Of a stretch of DNA of 57,442 nucleotides, positions 25,554 to 32,936 are shown in pieces. A program made the translations under genes and the position numbers. How positions within the stretch are numbered: the stretch's first letter is position 1; each line of letters begins with the position of its first letter. The stretch comes from UBA3839 sp902776985. GTDB taxonomy: Bacteria > Bacteroidota > Bacteroidia > Bacteroidales > Bacteroidaceae. The DNA lies in contig CACYSD010000016.1 of the NCBI GenBank assembly GCA_902776985.1, positions 1 to 57,442 on the forward strand, written 5' to 3'. The notes below the pieces were generated by a model, which was not told the DNA's origin, searched no databases, and worked only from the letters and a program-made list of their open reading frames with translations.

Positions 25554-25997
25554 CTACATTTTTACTTTAAAGATTACTTTATCTATTTCTTTCTCGTTGC
25601 TAATACATGGTGCGTGACCGTCCTGGGGAAAGAAAACGGCAAATTCTCCAGGGTGCACAGTTATGTATTGCTCTGCAAGTCCCGGATAGAATGTGATGTC
25701 TTTCTCTTCGTTGTATGGTTGTTCTTCCAACGAAGCGCGAGGGGTATAGCCCATGGTCTCGCTGCAACTCATTGGTATCTGCACATCGAGCATGACGTTG
25801 TGGGTTTCCAGCTTTGCTTCGTCTGGAGTCTTTCCTTTAGCTGTGGTGAAATTGGCAAAGACGTCGTCTCCGTCAATCTTAATAATGCCGTTTTCAACCT
25901 CTTTCAGGTTGTGAGATTTGATGAAGTCGGCAACTAGTTGCAATCTGGGATTGGTTGCAACATACTTCTCAAAATTGTTCAAGGTATCAAGAATCAT
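25554..25997 (-). CDS. YhcH/YjgK/YiaL family cupin protein
   Basis: The 147-residue protein fits this small beta-barrel family at full length: MILDTLNNFEKY at the start, LETHNVMLDVQIPMSCSETM with the conserved histidine, FYPGLAEQYITVHPGEFAVFFPQDGHAPC with metal-ligand candidates, and the final VIFKVKM. Relatives (NanQ, EbgC) act as sugar anomerases or sialic acid mutarotases. The position between the MORN gene and glgB (spacing one base to glgB) suggests a role in sugar handling. It is cytoplasmic. Confidence 0.88.
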   Translation of the reverse strand: MILDTLNNFEKYVATNPRLQLVADFIKSHNLKEVENGIIKIDGDDVFANFTTAKGKTPDEAKLETHNVMLDVQIPMSCSETMGYTPRASLEEQPYNEEKDITFYPGLAEQYITVHPGEFAVFFPQDGHAPCISNEKEIDKVIFKVKM

Positions 25998-26018
25998 AAA
26001 ATTAGGTGTTAGATAGTT

Positions 26019-27158
26019 TTAGTTTGATGTTTCTATACGTCCGCGCTTGTAGTAGCCTTTGCGAATAGTGTTGCCGTTGCGGTCTTTCTCAACGAAGGCT
26101 CCGTCGCGTACGTTGTTCGCATAGCTTCCTTCGAAACGGGTGCCGTCGGCAGCTTCCTCCACACATTTTCCGTGCTTCATACCACCCTTGAAGTGACCTT
26201 TGAATTTTGAACCGTCCTTCATCCTCAGCACTCCTTCGCCTTCCATCACTCCGTTTGCCCATTCTCCATCGTAGAGGTCGCCTTCCTTGGATGTGTATTT
26301 ACCGCGTCCGCTCTGTTTGTCGTCCACCCAGTAGCCTTCGTATTTAGAGCCGTCGGGCCATGTGTAAACACCGAAGCCGTTCATCAGCCCGTTCTTGAAT
26401 CCGCCAACGTATTTGCGGCCGTCGGTATATGTGAATATGCCCTGTCCAGTACGTTCGCCATTGAAGTAATCACCCTCGTAGCGGTCGCCATTGCTGAAAG
26501 TGTAGATGCCTTTGCCTTCCATCATGTTGCTCTTCCACATACCTTCGTATTTGTCACCGTTGGAGTAGTTGTAGGTGCCTTGTCCATTGCGCTGGTCGTA
26601 TGCCCAGTCGCCATAGTAGCTGCTGCCGTCGCGCCAGTCAAACAGACCTTTGCCGTGCTTTCGGTCATCGAGCCATCCGCCCTGATAGAACACTCCGTTT
26701 GCCCAGGTGTATGTGCCTTCGCCTTCACGCTTGTCCTCTTTCCAGTCACCTACATACTTGTCACCGTTGAAGTAGAACATAGTGCCTTTACCTTCTTGGT
26801 AATCAGTATACCATAGACCTTCGTAGCGGTTGTTGTTTGCAAAGTAGAATGTGCCGCGTCCGTGCTGATGATCCTGATACCAGTCACCTTCGTATTTCTC
26901 GCCGTCGGAGAAGATATAGATACCGTGACCTTGACGCTTGCCTTTCACGTATTCACCTTCGTATGTGTCGCCGTTGCTGAAAGTTGTCTTTCCCTTGCCG
27001 TTGGGTTTGCCACCAACCAATTCTCCGTAGTAGCTGCCACCGTCCTTTGGAAAGACGTAAGTACCAATCATGATTTTCTGTGCGGACGCCATGCCGCTAT
27101 ACATCATGATAGTTAGAATGCTTGTTAGAATCTTATGTTGTAGTTTCATTGTCGTCAT
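26019..27158 (-). CDS. Secreted MORN-repeat protein
   Basis: After a signal peptide (ending SGMASAQ, near residue 27) the protein consists almost wholly of 14 consecutive MORN repeats of 23 residues with the pattern YxGxWxxxxxxGxGxxxxxNGdx, from about residue 40 to the end. MORN repeats form an elongated beta-solenoid. In bacteria their partners are poorly known. Two ATGs are possible, at 27158 and 27149; the second gives a more typical signal peptide start (MKLQHKILTSIL). It heads a likely operon with the YhcH-like protein, glgB and the DUF6057-like protein. Confidence 0.88.
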   Translation of the reverse strand: MTTMKLQHKILTSILTIMMYSGMASAQKIMIGTYVFPKDGGSYYGELVGGKPNGKGKTTFSNGDTYEGEYVKGKRQGHGIYIFSDGEKYEGDWYQDHQHGRGTFYFANNNRYEGLWYTDYQEGKGTMFYFNGDKYVGDWKEDKREGEGTYTWANGVFYQGGWLDDRKHGKGLFDWRDGSSYYGDWAYDQRNGQGTYNYSNGDKYEGMWKSNMMEGKGIYTFSNGDRYEGDYFNGERTGQGIFTYTDGRKYVGGFKNGLMNGFGVYTWPDGSKYEGYWVDDKQSGRGKYTSKEGDLYDGEWANGVMEGEGVLRMKDGSKFKGHFKGGMKHGKCVEEAADGTRFEGSYANNVRDGAFVEKDRNGNTIRKGYYKRGRIETSN

Positions 27159-27175
27159 TTTTTTCTTCTAAAAGG

Positions 27176-27207
27176 CAAAGATAATATAAATTTACTATTG
27201 CAGCAAA
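27176..27207 (-). promoter_or_regulatory. Promoter of the MORN / yhcH-like / glgB operon
   Basis: On the minus strand TTTG at 27204-27207, 20 bases, then TATCTTTG at 27176-27183. This is a full match to both boxes of the Bacteroidetes promoter and lies just upstream of the MORN gene. Confidence 0.75.
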
Positions 27208-27253
27208 ACATATACTCTTAAATTTTCGTAAAATTGCAATTGCCCAAAAACAA

Positions 27254-27287
27254 AACACTCGAAGTGGGTTGTCCCGCTTCGAGTGTT
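27254..27287 (-). terminator. Intrinsic terminator after the POT transporter gene
   Basis: A 15-base stem (AACACTCGAAGCGGG with CCCACTTCGAGTGTT, one mismatch) closes a four-base loop and is followed on the minus strand by TTGTTTTT. It lies 23 bases beyond the transporter stop. Confidence 0.85.
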
Positions 27288-27310
27288 AGATTATATAAGG
27301 TGTACTCTGA

Positions 27311-28840
27311 TTATGCAACCTTGTTGAGCTTCTTCATCTGTGACATTATGAAGAGGTAGGAGAGGAAGCAAAGTCCTGCAAGAAGCAACCAGAGAATCCA
27401 GAGAGGAATTCCCCAGAGCCATCCTGGAATTGCAACGAGGAAGTTTCCTACGGCTGTTGCAACGAACCATCCACCCATCATCATTCCCTTGTATTTTGGA
27501 GGTGCCACCTTTGAAACGAAGGAGATACCCATCGGTGAAAGCAGCAGCTCTGCGAAGGTAAGGATGAGGTATGTGCTTACAAGGATGTTTGGAGTTACGT
27601 CTGCCATGTGGTCGTAAACTGGCTTGCCGTCAACCAATTGGTATGTAGGATCTGGAAGGCCGAATGAGCAGAGTGACATCACGATGTATGCAACAGCTGC
27701 AACGAGCATACCGAGCGCGATCTTTGTAGGTGCTTTTGGCTCTTTGCCTTTCTTGTTCAGGAATCCGAAAATTGCCATTGATACAGGAGTCAGGGCTACC
27801 ACGAAGAAGGGATTGAACTGCTGGAAGATAGGTGCGTCAACCTTGGTCTCACCTGAAATGTTGAAGTAGTTGTAGACTAATACTCCAATTGCTGCCAGAC
27901 TTACTACGCCTGCAATTCCCTTGCCCTTTGAAGTCTTTGACTGGAATACAGCAAAGAGACCGTAAACGAGGACGGCAACAAGAACGAGGTTCCATACGTT
28001 GAACATCATGCTTTCAAGTCCTGTTGACGAAGTTGCAGTATAGTCGCGTGCAAAGAGTGTGAGGGTGTTGCCGTTCTGGTGGAATGCCATCCAGAAGAAG
28101 ATAACCACAGCGAAGACAAGTCCGAGTGCCACGATACGTGCTTTGGTCTCTTCCTTTGGCAATTCTTGTGCAACTTCTTTCTCAGCCTCATTCTTGGCTG
28201 CGGCAGTCTTACCGTCTGCATTGGCATAGGTCTTGCGTCCGAAGTAGTAGATGAGGATGCTGACAATGAGTGACACGCAGGCTACTCCGAAAGCGAAGTG
28301 GTAGGAGTCTGCCTTAGTGAATCCAAGACTCTCTTGTGCATAATCCATGATTTTGATGGCTGCAGTTGGTGCGAAGAGTGCACCGATGTTGATTGCCATG
28401 TAGAAGATGGAGAAGGCTGCATCGCGTTTGTCTGAGTATTCGTTGTTCTCGTAGAGGTTGCCGACCATAACTTGAAGGTTTCCCTTGAAAAGACCTGTTC
28501 CCAGACATACCAATGCCAAGGCTCCGTACATAGCCACGTAAGCTATGTCGCCGTGGCCTGCTGGGATGGAAAGCAGAGCGTAGCCGAGGAACATGATGAT
28601 AATACCGATGGTCACCATCTTCTTGTATCCGAACTTGTCGGCGAGGATTCCTCCGAAGAGTGGAAGGAAATAGACGAACATCAGGAACGAAGAGTAGATG
28701 GTGCTGGCTACGCTTGTCTCAAGTTGGAAATTATCCTGCAGGAAGAGCAGGAAAACGGCAAGCATTGTGTAGTAGCCAAATCGCTCGCCTGTATTGGCGA
28801 GGGCTAAGGTGTATAGACCTTTAGGTTGATTTTCAAACAT
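27311..28840 (-). CDS. POT/PTR2-family proton-coupled peptide transporter
   Basis: The 509-residue MFS protein carries the POT signatures: the ExxER-like NTGERFGYYTML in helix 1, GGILADKFGYKK after helix 2, and FSIFYMAINIGALFAP in helix 5. About fourteen hydrophobic segments are seen. Such carriers import di- and tripeptides with protons. The gene is on the same strand as the S9 peptidase and MFS genes just upstream, which suits peptide uptake. A perfect 30-base palindrome and four 7-base repeats separate it from the MFS gene, so it may or may not share their transcript. Confidence 0.9.
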   Translation of the reverse strand: MFENQPKGLYTLALANTGERFGYYTMLAVFLLFLQDNFQLETSVASTIYSSFLMFVYFLPLFGGILADKFGYKKMVTIGIIIMFLGYALLSIPAGHGDIAYVAMYGALALVCLGTGLFKGNLQVMVGNLYENNEYSDKRDAAFSIFYMAINIGALFAPTAAIKIMDYAQESLGFTKADSYHFAFGVACVSLIVSILIYYFGRKTYANADGKTAAAKNEAEKEVAQELPKEETKARIVALGLVFAVVIFFWMAFHQNGNTLTLFARDYTATSSTGLESMMFNVWNLVLVAVLVYGLFAVFQSKTSKGKGIAGVVSLAAIGVLVYNYFNISGETKVDAPIFQQFNPFFVVALTPVSMAIFGFLNKKGKEPKAPTKIALGMLVAAVAYIVMSLCSFGLPDPTYQLVDGKPVYDHMADVTPNILVSTYLILTFAELLLSPMGISFVSKVAPPKYKGMMMGGWFVATAVGNFLVAIPGWLWGIPLWILWLLLAGLCFLSYLFIMSQMKKLNKVA

Positions 28841-28878
28841 GATATTTATTTACAATTTGACAATTTATTCAAGTTTCT

Positions 28879-28906
28879 TTAAACATTGAACCTTGAACTT
28901 TGAACT
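28879..28906 (-). repeat. Four tandem 7-base repeats in the POT gene leader
   Basis: On the plus strand TTAAACA, TTGAACC, TTGAACT and TTGAACT follow each other exactly. On the coding strand this reads AGTTCAA-type heptamers, 39-66 bases before the ATG at 28840. The run abuts the 30-base palindrome. Confidence 0.65.
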
Positions 28907-28936
28907 CCCTCCGTCCTCCCCGGGGAGGACGGAGGG
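28907..28936. repeat. Perfect 30-base palindrome (two 15-base arms)
   Basis: CCCTCCGTCCTCCCC is followed immediately by its exact reverse complement. It lies seven bases beyond the stop of the MFS gene. Neither side has a T-run, so it is not a textbook terminator, but a very stable cruciform or RNA hairpin would form. Confidence 0.75.
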
Positions 28937-28942
28937 GGCATT

Positions 28943-30691
28943 TTACTTCTTAATATTCGGAGCCTCAAGACCAAAGCCTTTCTTGCGGTCGAGTGCCTTC
29001 AGATAGATGGCGAAGAGGAAGGCAAGAATGCCAAAGCCTGCGAATACCAACAATGGAATGGTGAAGCGGTAGGGGACGAAGATGCCTGAGCTGGCCTTGC
29101 CCAGTTCGTCCTGGCGCTCGGTGAGCAACGTAGCCTCCTTGCTGTCCTTTGACAGAAAATCCCAGAAGTCAGCTGCTGCCTTTGGAGCAGTGGGGTGTTC
29201 TTCCATGTACGCAAGGATGTCGTCGTGACTCTTCTCGAGTGTCTGAGCGGCTTCCTGTGCTGCAGCGTAAGTCTTCTCTACAGCAGGAGTCTTGTTCTCT
29301 TCGGAAAGTTCGCTGTGTTTCTTCTCCAAAGTCTTGAACTCTTCTTGAACACCAGTGTAGGCAATCTCGAACGTCTTACCGTCGTTGGTGTCGATGGCAC
29401 TCATGGTCTCCTGATAGCTGTCCATGAATGTCTTTGTCTGCTGCACCATTTCGTTGTCGGAGTTGGTAGAAGCAAGCAGGTTACCAATGAGCATTGGCAC
29501 GAAGCAAAGACCGATGTTCTGCACCCAGAATATCAGGCAGTAGGCACTACCCAGCACTTTTTCTTCGATAATCTTCGGAACGCTTGGCCAGAGGGCGGCA
29601 GGAACAAGTGCGAAGGAAACTCCAAGAATCACGATGGTGACGTATGCGATGAGTGCGCTGCTTGTTGCTGGAACCACAAAGGCAAAAATCAAGTGGCAGC
29701 ATATGAGGAGCAGCGATCCCCACATCAGCATCGTGGCACCCTTGCCTTTCTTGTCGAGGAAGTTGCCAAGGAACGGAGTGATGATGGCAGCTCCGATGGG
29801 GAACCAGCGGAAAATGTTTGAAGCCGTTGATGCGGAAATTCCGAGGTTACACTGCAGCATGTTTGCACCGTAGCGCTGGAATGGGAAGATAGCTGAATAA
29901 TAAAGTACGCACAGGAGGGCAACAACCCAGAAAATCTTGCTGGAGAAAATTTTGCCGATATCGCTGAACTTGAATTCCTCTTCGACTTCACCTTCTTCTG
30001 CGTTGGCTCCCAACTGCTTGTCGAGCTTCTTGTCCATAAACGTGAATACGATGAAGGTGATGAGACCGATGAGCAGAAGTACTGTGCAGAATGCTACAGG
30101 AGCTACGACAGTTCCCATGCTTTCAGCAATCAACGGAGAGATGGAGAAGATGGCGAACACACCGATACGGGCAATAGCCATTTCGAGACCCATCGCCAAA
30201 GCCATTTCCTTGCCTTTAAACCACTTGGCAATGGCTTTGCTGACCGTCGTTCCTGCCATTTCACATCCACAGCCGAATATCATGAATCCCAACGCTGCCA
30301 TCTTGGCACTGGCCGGCATTTCCACCCACCAGGAGTTGAGCCAGTCGGCCATCGCTGTGGTTTGGAACCAGTCGTTCACACCCACAAATTTGATGACGGC
30401 ACCAATGAACATGAGTGAAGCAGAGAGGGTTCCTGTAAAGCGGATGCCGCTTTTGTCAAGAATCAAACCTGCAATGATGAGGAAGCCGAATACATTGAGC
30501 AGGTATTCGCTTGCGGCATAGTTACCAAACGCTTCAGGTGACCATCCGCGTTCTGCCTCTACCAGGCTTTCCAGTGGAGACATCACATCGACAAACATAT
30601 AGCCAAAGAACATCATCAAGGCTATCAGCACAAGGGCTGTCCATCGTGCCCATGCTTTGTCATTTAAAAGTTGTTTTGCTGTTTCTACCAT
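28943..30691 (-). CDS. MFS transporter with a large soluble insert before the last helix
   Basis: The ATG at 30689-30691 (MVETAKQLL) is preferred to an in-frame TTG six codons upstream that lies within an octamer repeat. About twelve helices are seen in 582 residues. Between helix 11 (ending FVPMLIGNLLAS) and helix 12 (FTIPLLVFAGFGILAFLF) lies a segment of roughly 125 residues rich in E, K, A and T (for example KTYAAAQEAAQTLEKSHDD). It is predicted helical or coiled-coil, and periplasmic under normal MFS topology. The substrate is unknown. The neighbouring S9 peptidase (upstream) and POT carrier (downstream) make small peptides or amino acids reasonable guesses. Confidence 0.8.
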   Translation of the reverse strand: MVETAKQLLNDKAWARWTALVLIALMMFFGYMFVDVMSPLESLVEAERGWSPEAFGNYAASEYLLNVFGFLIIAGLILDKSGIRFTGTLSASLMFIGAVIKFVGVNDWFQTTAMADWLNSWWVEMPASAKMAALGFMIFGCGCEMAGTTVSKAIAKWFKGKEMALAMGLEMAIARIGVFAIFSISPLIAESMGTVVAPVAFCTVLLLIGLITFIVFTFMDKKLDKQLGANAEEGEVEEEFKFSDIGKIFSSKIFWVVALLCVLYYSAIFPFQRYGANMLQCNLGISASTASNIFRWFPIGAAIITPFLGNFLDKKGKGATMLMWGSLLLICCHLIFAFVVPATSSALIAYVTIVILGVSFALVPAALWPSVPKIIEEKVLGSAYCLIFWVQNIGLCFVPMLIGNLLASTNSDNEMVQQTKTFMDSYQETMSAIDTNDGKTFEIAYTGVQEEFKTLEKKHSELSEENKTPAVEKTYAAAQEAAQTLEKSHDDILAYMEEHPTAPKAAADFWDFLSKDSKEATLLTERQDELGKASSGIFVPYRFTIPLLVFAGFGILAFLFAIYLKALDRKKGFGLEAPNIKK

Positions 30692-30698
30692 TCTATAA

Positions 30699-30730
30699 TA
30701 AGAGTTCAAGAGTTTAAGGGTTCAAGAGTT
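30699..30730 (-). repeat. Four tandem 8-base repeats before the MFS gene
   Basis: Plus-strand units TAAGAGTT, CAAGAGTT, TAAGGGTT and CAAGAGTT follow without a gap. On the coding strand they read AACTCTTA/G-type octamers ending seven bases before the ATG at 30691. Confidence 0.7.
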
Positions 30731-30739
30731 GGAGGGGCT

Positions 30740-32929
30740 TTATTTCAACCAGCGGTCGAGCCAATTGAAGAATGTGCGTTGCCAGAGGATTCCGTTCTGA
30801 GGTTTGAGCACCCAGTGGTTTTCGTCGGGGAAGATTAGAAGCTCGGCAGGAATGCCACGCAGACGGGCTGCGTTGAATGCACCCATTCCCTGGTTATAGA
30901 CGATACGATAGTCCTTTTCTCCGTGGATGCAGAGGATAGGGGTGTCCCACTTGTCCACATATTTATGAGGAGAGTTTTCGTATGTGCGGCGGGCATTGGC
31001 TGTCTGGTCTTTATTCCAGTAGGCGTCGTCGTATTCCCAGTTGGAGAAGAATACCTCCTCAGTGTCTGTGTACATTGATTCGAGGTTGAATGCACCGTCG
31101 TGGGCAATGAATGCCTTGAAACGCTTCTCGTGCTGACCTGCGAGGCAATATACGCTGAATCCTCCGAAACTTGCACCTACAGCACCCAGATGTTCTTTGT
31201 CAACAAATGACAGATTGTTAGCTGCATAGTCAATGGCAGACAAGTAGTCCTTGATGCATTGTCCAGTCCAGTCGCCGGATATCTGCTCAAGCCACTCCTG
31301 ACCGAAACCTGGAAGACCGCGACGGTTAGGAGCAACGACTACATAACCGTTAGATGCCATAATCATGAAGTTCCAACGATAGCTCCAGAACTGGCTTACA
31401 GGACTCTGAGGACCTCCCTCGCAGAAGAGCAGGGTGGGGTACTTCTTGTTTTCGTCGAAGTTTGGTGGCAGGATAACCCATGTGAGCATCTTCTTGCCGT
31501 CGGTAGTCTCAACCCAATATTGCTTTACTGATGGTTTTGCAAGTTGGTCGAGGATATGCTTGTTCTCGAATGTGAGCTGCTTAACGGTTGTGCTTTCAGG
31601 TTTCTTTGAGTTAGGAGTGACGATGTAGAGGTCTGCAGGAGATGTGTAGTTGTGACGCTCCATCAGCAACTGCTTGCCGTTGTTCATCAGGTGAATCGAA
31701 CCGAAGTCGTCCCATGTGTTTGTGAGTTGCTTCACTTCTCCCTTTACAGTAACCGCATAGAGATTCTCTGTAGCGTGCCATACTCCGATGAAGTAGATTT
31801 TTGCGTCCTTGGTGTCGCTCCAGACGAATTCGTCTACGTTGGAGTCGAACGTCTCTGTGAGGTATTTCTTCTCACCGGTTGCAAGGTTGTAGCAGCACAG
31901 ACGGTTGCGGTCTGCCTCATAGCCGTTGCGTTCCATCGAGAGCCATGCGATATACTTGCCATCGGGCGAGAACTGAGGATTGGTATCGTAACCCACATTG
32001 TTTTTGAGGTTCTCCTTGGCATTCACAGCCTGGTATTTCATCGTCTTTGTCGGGTCGATTTCCGGTTCTGTGTAGCCTTCGGGCTTGCAGAGATTCTTAG
32101 TCTCTCCCTTCTCTATATTATATAGGTATATATCAGAGTCGGTAGAGATGGCATAGGCCACACCTTTCTTTTTGCGGCAGGTGAAGGCGATGTTCTTGGA
32201 ATCTGGACTCCAAGCCAGCTGTTCCATCCCTCCGAACGGCTCCATCGGACATTCGTAAGGCTCTCCTTCGATAACGTCAGTTCCCTTGGCTGCGATACCC
32301 TCGCTGGTAACGTCGTAAACGAACGGATGCTGAATGCTCTCCACATAGTGATCCCAATGGCGATACATCAGGTCTGTCACCAGTCTGCCCGTTGCCTTTG
32401 GCAGGTCATCAGGATTCTTCTTGATGATGTCGTTGAAGTCGATGGAGTGGAGCAGGATGACCTTAGTGCCGTCGGGTGAGAACAGGAAGCCCTCAACGTC
32501 CAGCTCTGTCTTGGAAATCTGCTTGCGGTCACTTCCGTCAGCGTTCATTGTCCACAACTGACCTCCGCAGAGGAAGGCAATTTTCCCGTTTATCCATGCA
32601 GGATCAGTCTCCGACTTTGTGCCTGTAGTCAGAGTGGTGTTACCTGTGCCGTCAGCGTTGATGATACAGATTTTCTGCTGACTCTTGTTAGCCTTGACGC
32701 TGTAGTAGCCTACCTGATAGACAATCTGCTTACCGTCTGCTGAAGCTTCACAAGCACCGATGCGTCCCATTGCCCAGAGAGCCTCCGGAGTCATCAGATT
32801 GCTGGTGAGTTTGATATTTTGCTTCCCGATTTTCACTTCGTCTTCTGCTTTTGCTGTCTGAGCCGTTGCGTTATAGGCTGCGGCGGAGAGCATTGTTGCC
32901 GCTATGAGCGTCAATAGAGTTTTGTTCAT
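30740..32929 (-). CDS. Secreted S9-family prolyl oligopeptidase-like peptidase
   Basis: The ATG at 32927-32929 gives a good signal peptide (MNKTLLTLIAATMLSAAAYN) and starts seven bases after the yidC stop; longer frames overlap yidC. The mature protein has an N-terminal beta-propeller with TolB/PD40-like repeats (FSPDGTKVILL, WSPDSKNIAF, FSPDGKYIAWL) and a C-terminal alpha/beta hydrolase domain. The catalytic triad is S587 (GASFGGFS), D673 (HGEKDYRIV) and H705 (PDENHWVL). The family cleaves short peptides, often as dipeptidyl peptidases in the periplasm. The 729-residue length is typical of the DPP5-like group. Confidence 0.92.
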   Translation of the reverse strand: MNKTLLTLIAATMLSAAAYNATAQTAKAEDEVKIGKQNIKLTSNLMTPEALWAMGRIGACEASADGKQIVYQVGYYSVKANKSQQKICIINADGTGNTTLTTGTKSETDPAWINGKIAFLCGGQLWTMNADGSDRKQISKTELDVEGFLFSPDGTKVILLHSIDFNDIIKKNPDDLPKATGRLVTDLMYRHWDHYVESIQHPFVYDVTSEGIAAKGTDVIEGEPYECPMEPFGGMEQLAWSPDSKNIAFTCRKKKGVAYAISTDSDIYLYNIEKGETKNLCKPEGYTEPEIDPTKTMKYQAVNAKENLKNNVGYDTNPQFSPDGKYIAWLSMERNGYEADRNRLCCYNLATGEKKYLTETFDSNVDEFVWSDTKDAKIYFIGVWHATENLYAVTVKGEVKQLTNTWDDFGSIHLMNNGKQLLMERHNYTSPADLYIVTPNSKKPESTTVKQLTFENKHILDQLAKPSVKQYWVETTDGKKMLTWVILPPNFDENKKYPTLLFCEGGPQSPVSQFWSYRWNFMIMASNGYVVVAPNRRGLPGFGQEWLEQISGDWTGQCIKDYLSAIDYAANNLSFVDKEHLGAVGASFGGFSVYCLAGQHEKRFKAFIAHDGAFNLESMYTDTEEVFFSNWEYDDAYWNKDQTANARRTYENSPHKYVDKWDTPILCIHGEKDYRIVYNQGMGAFNAARLRGIPAELLIFPDENHWVLKPQNGILWQRTFFNWLDRWLK

Positions 32930-32936
32930 AATGGTG

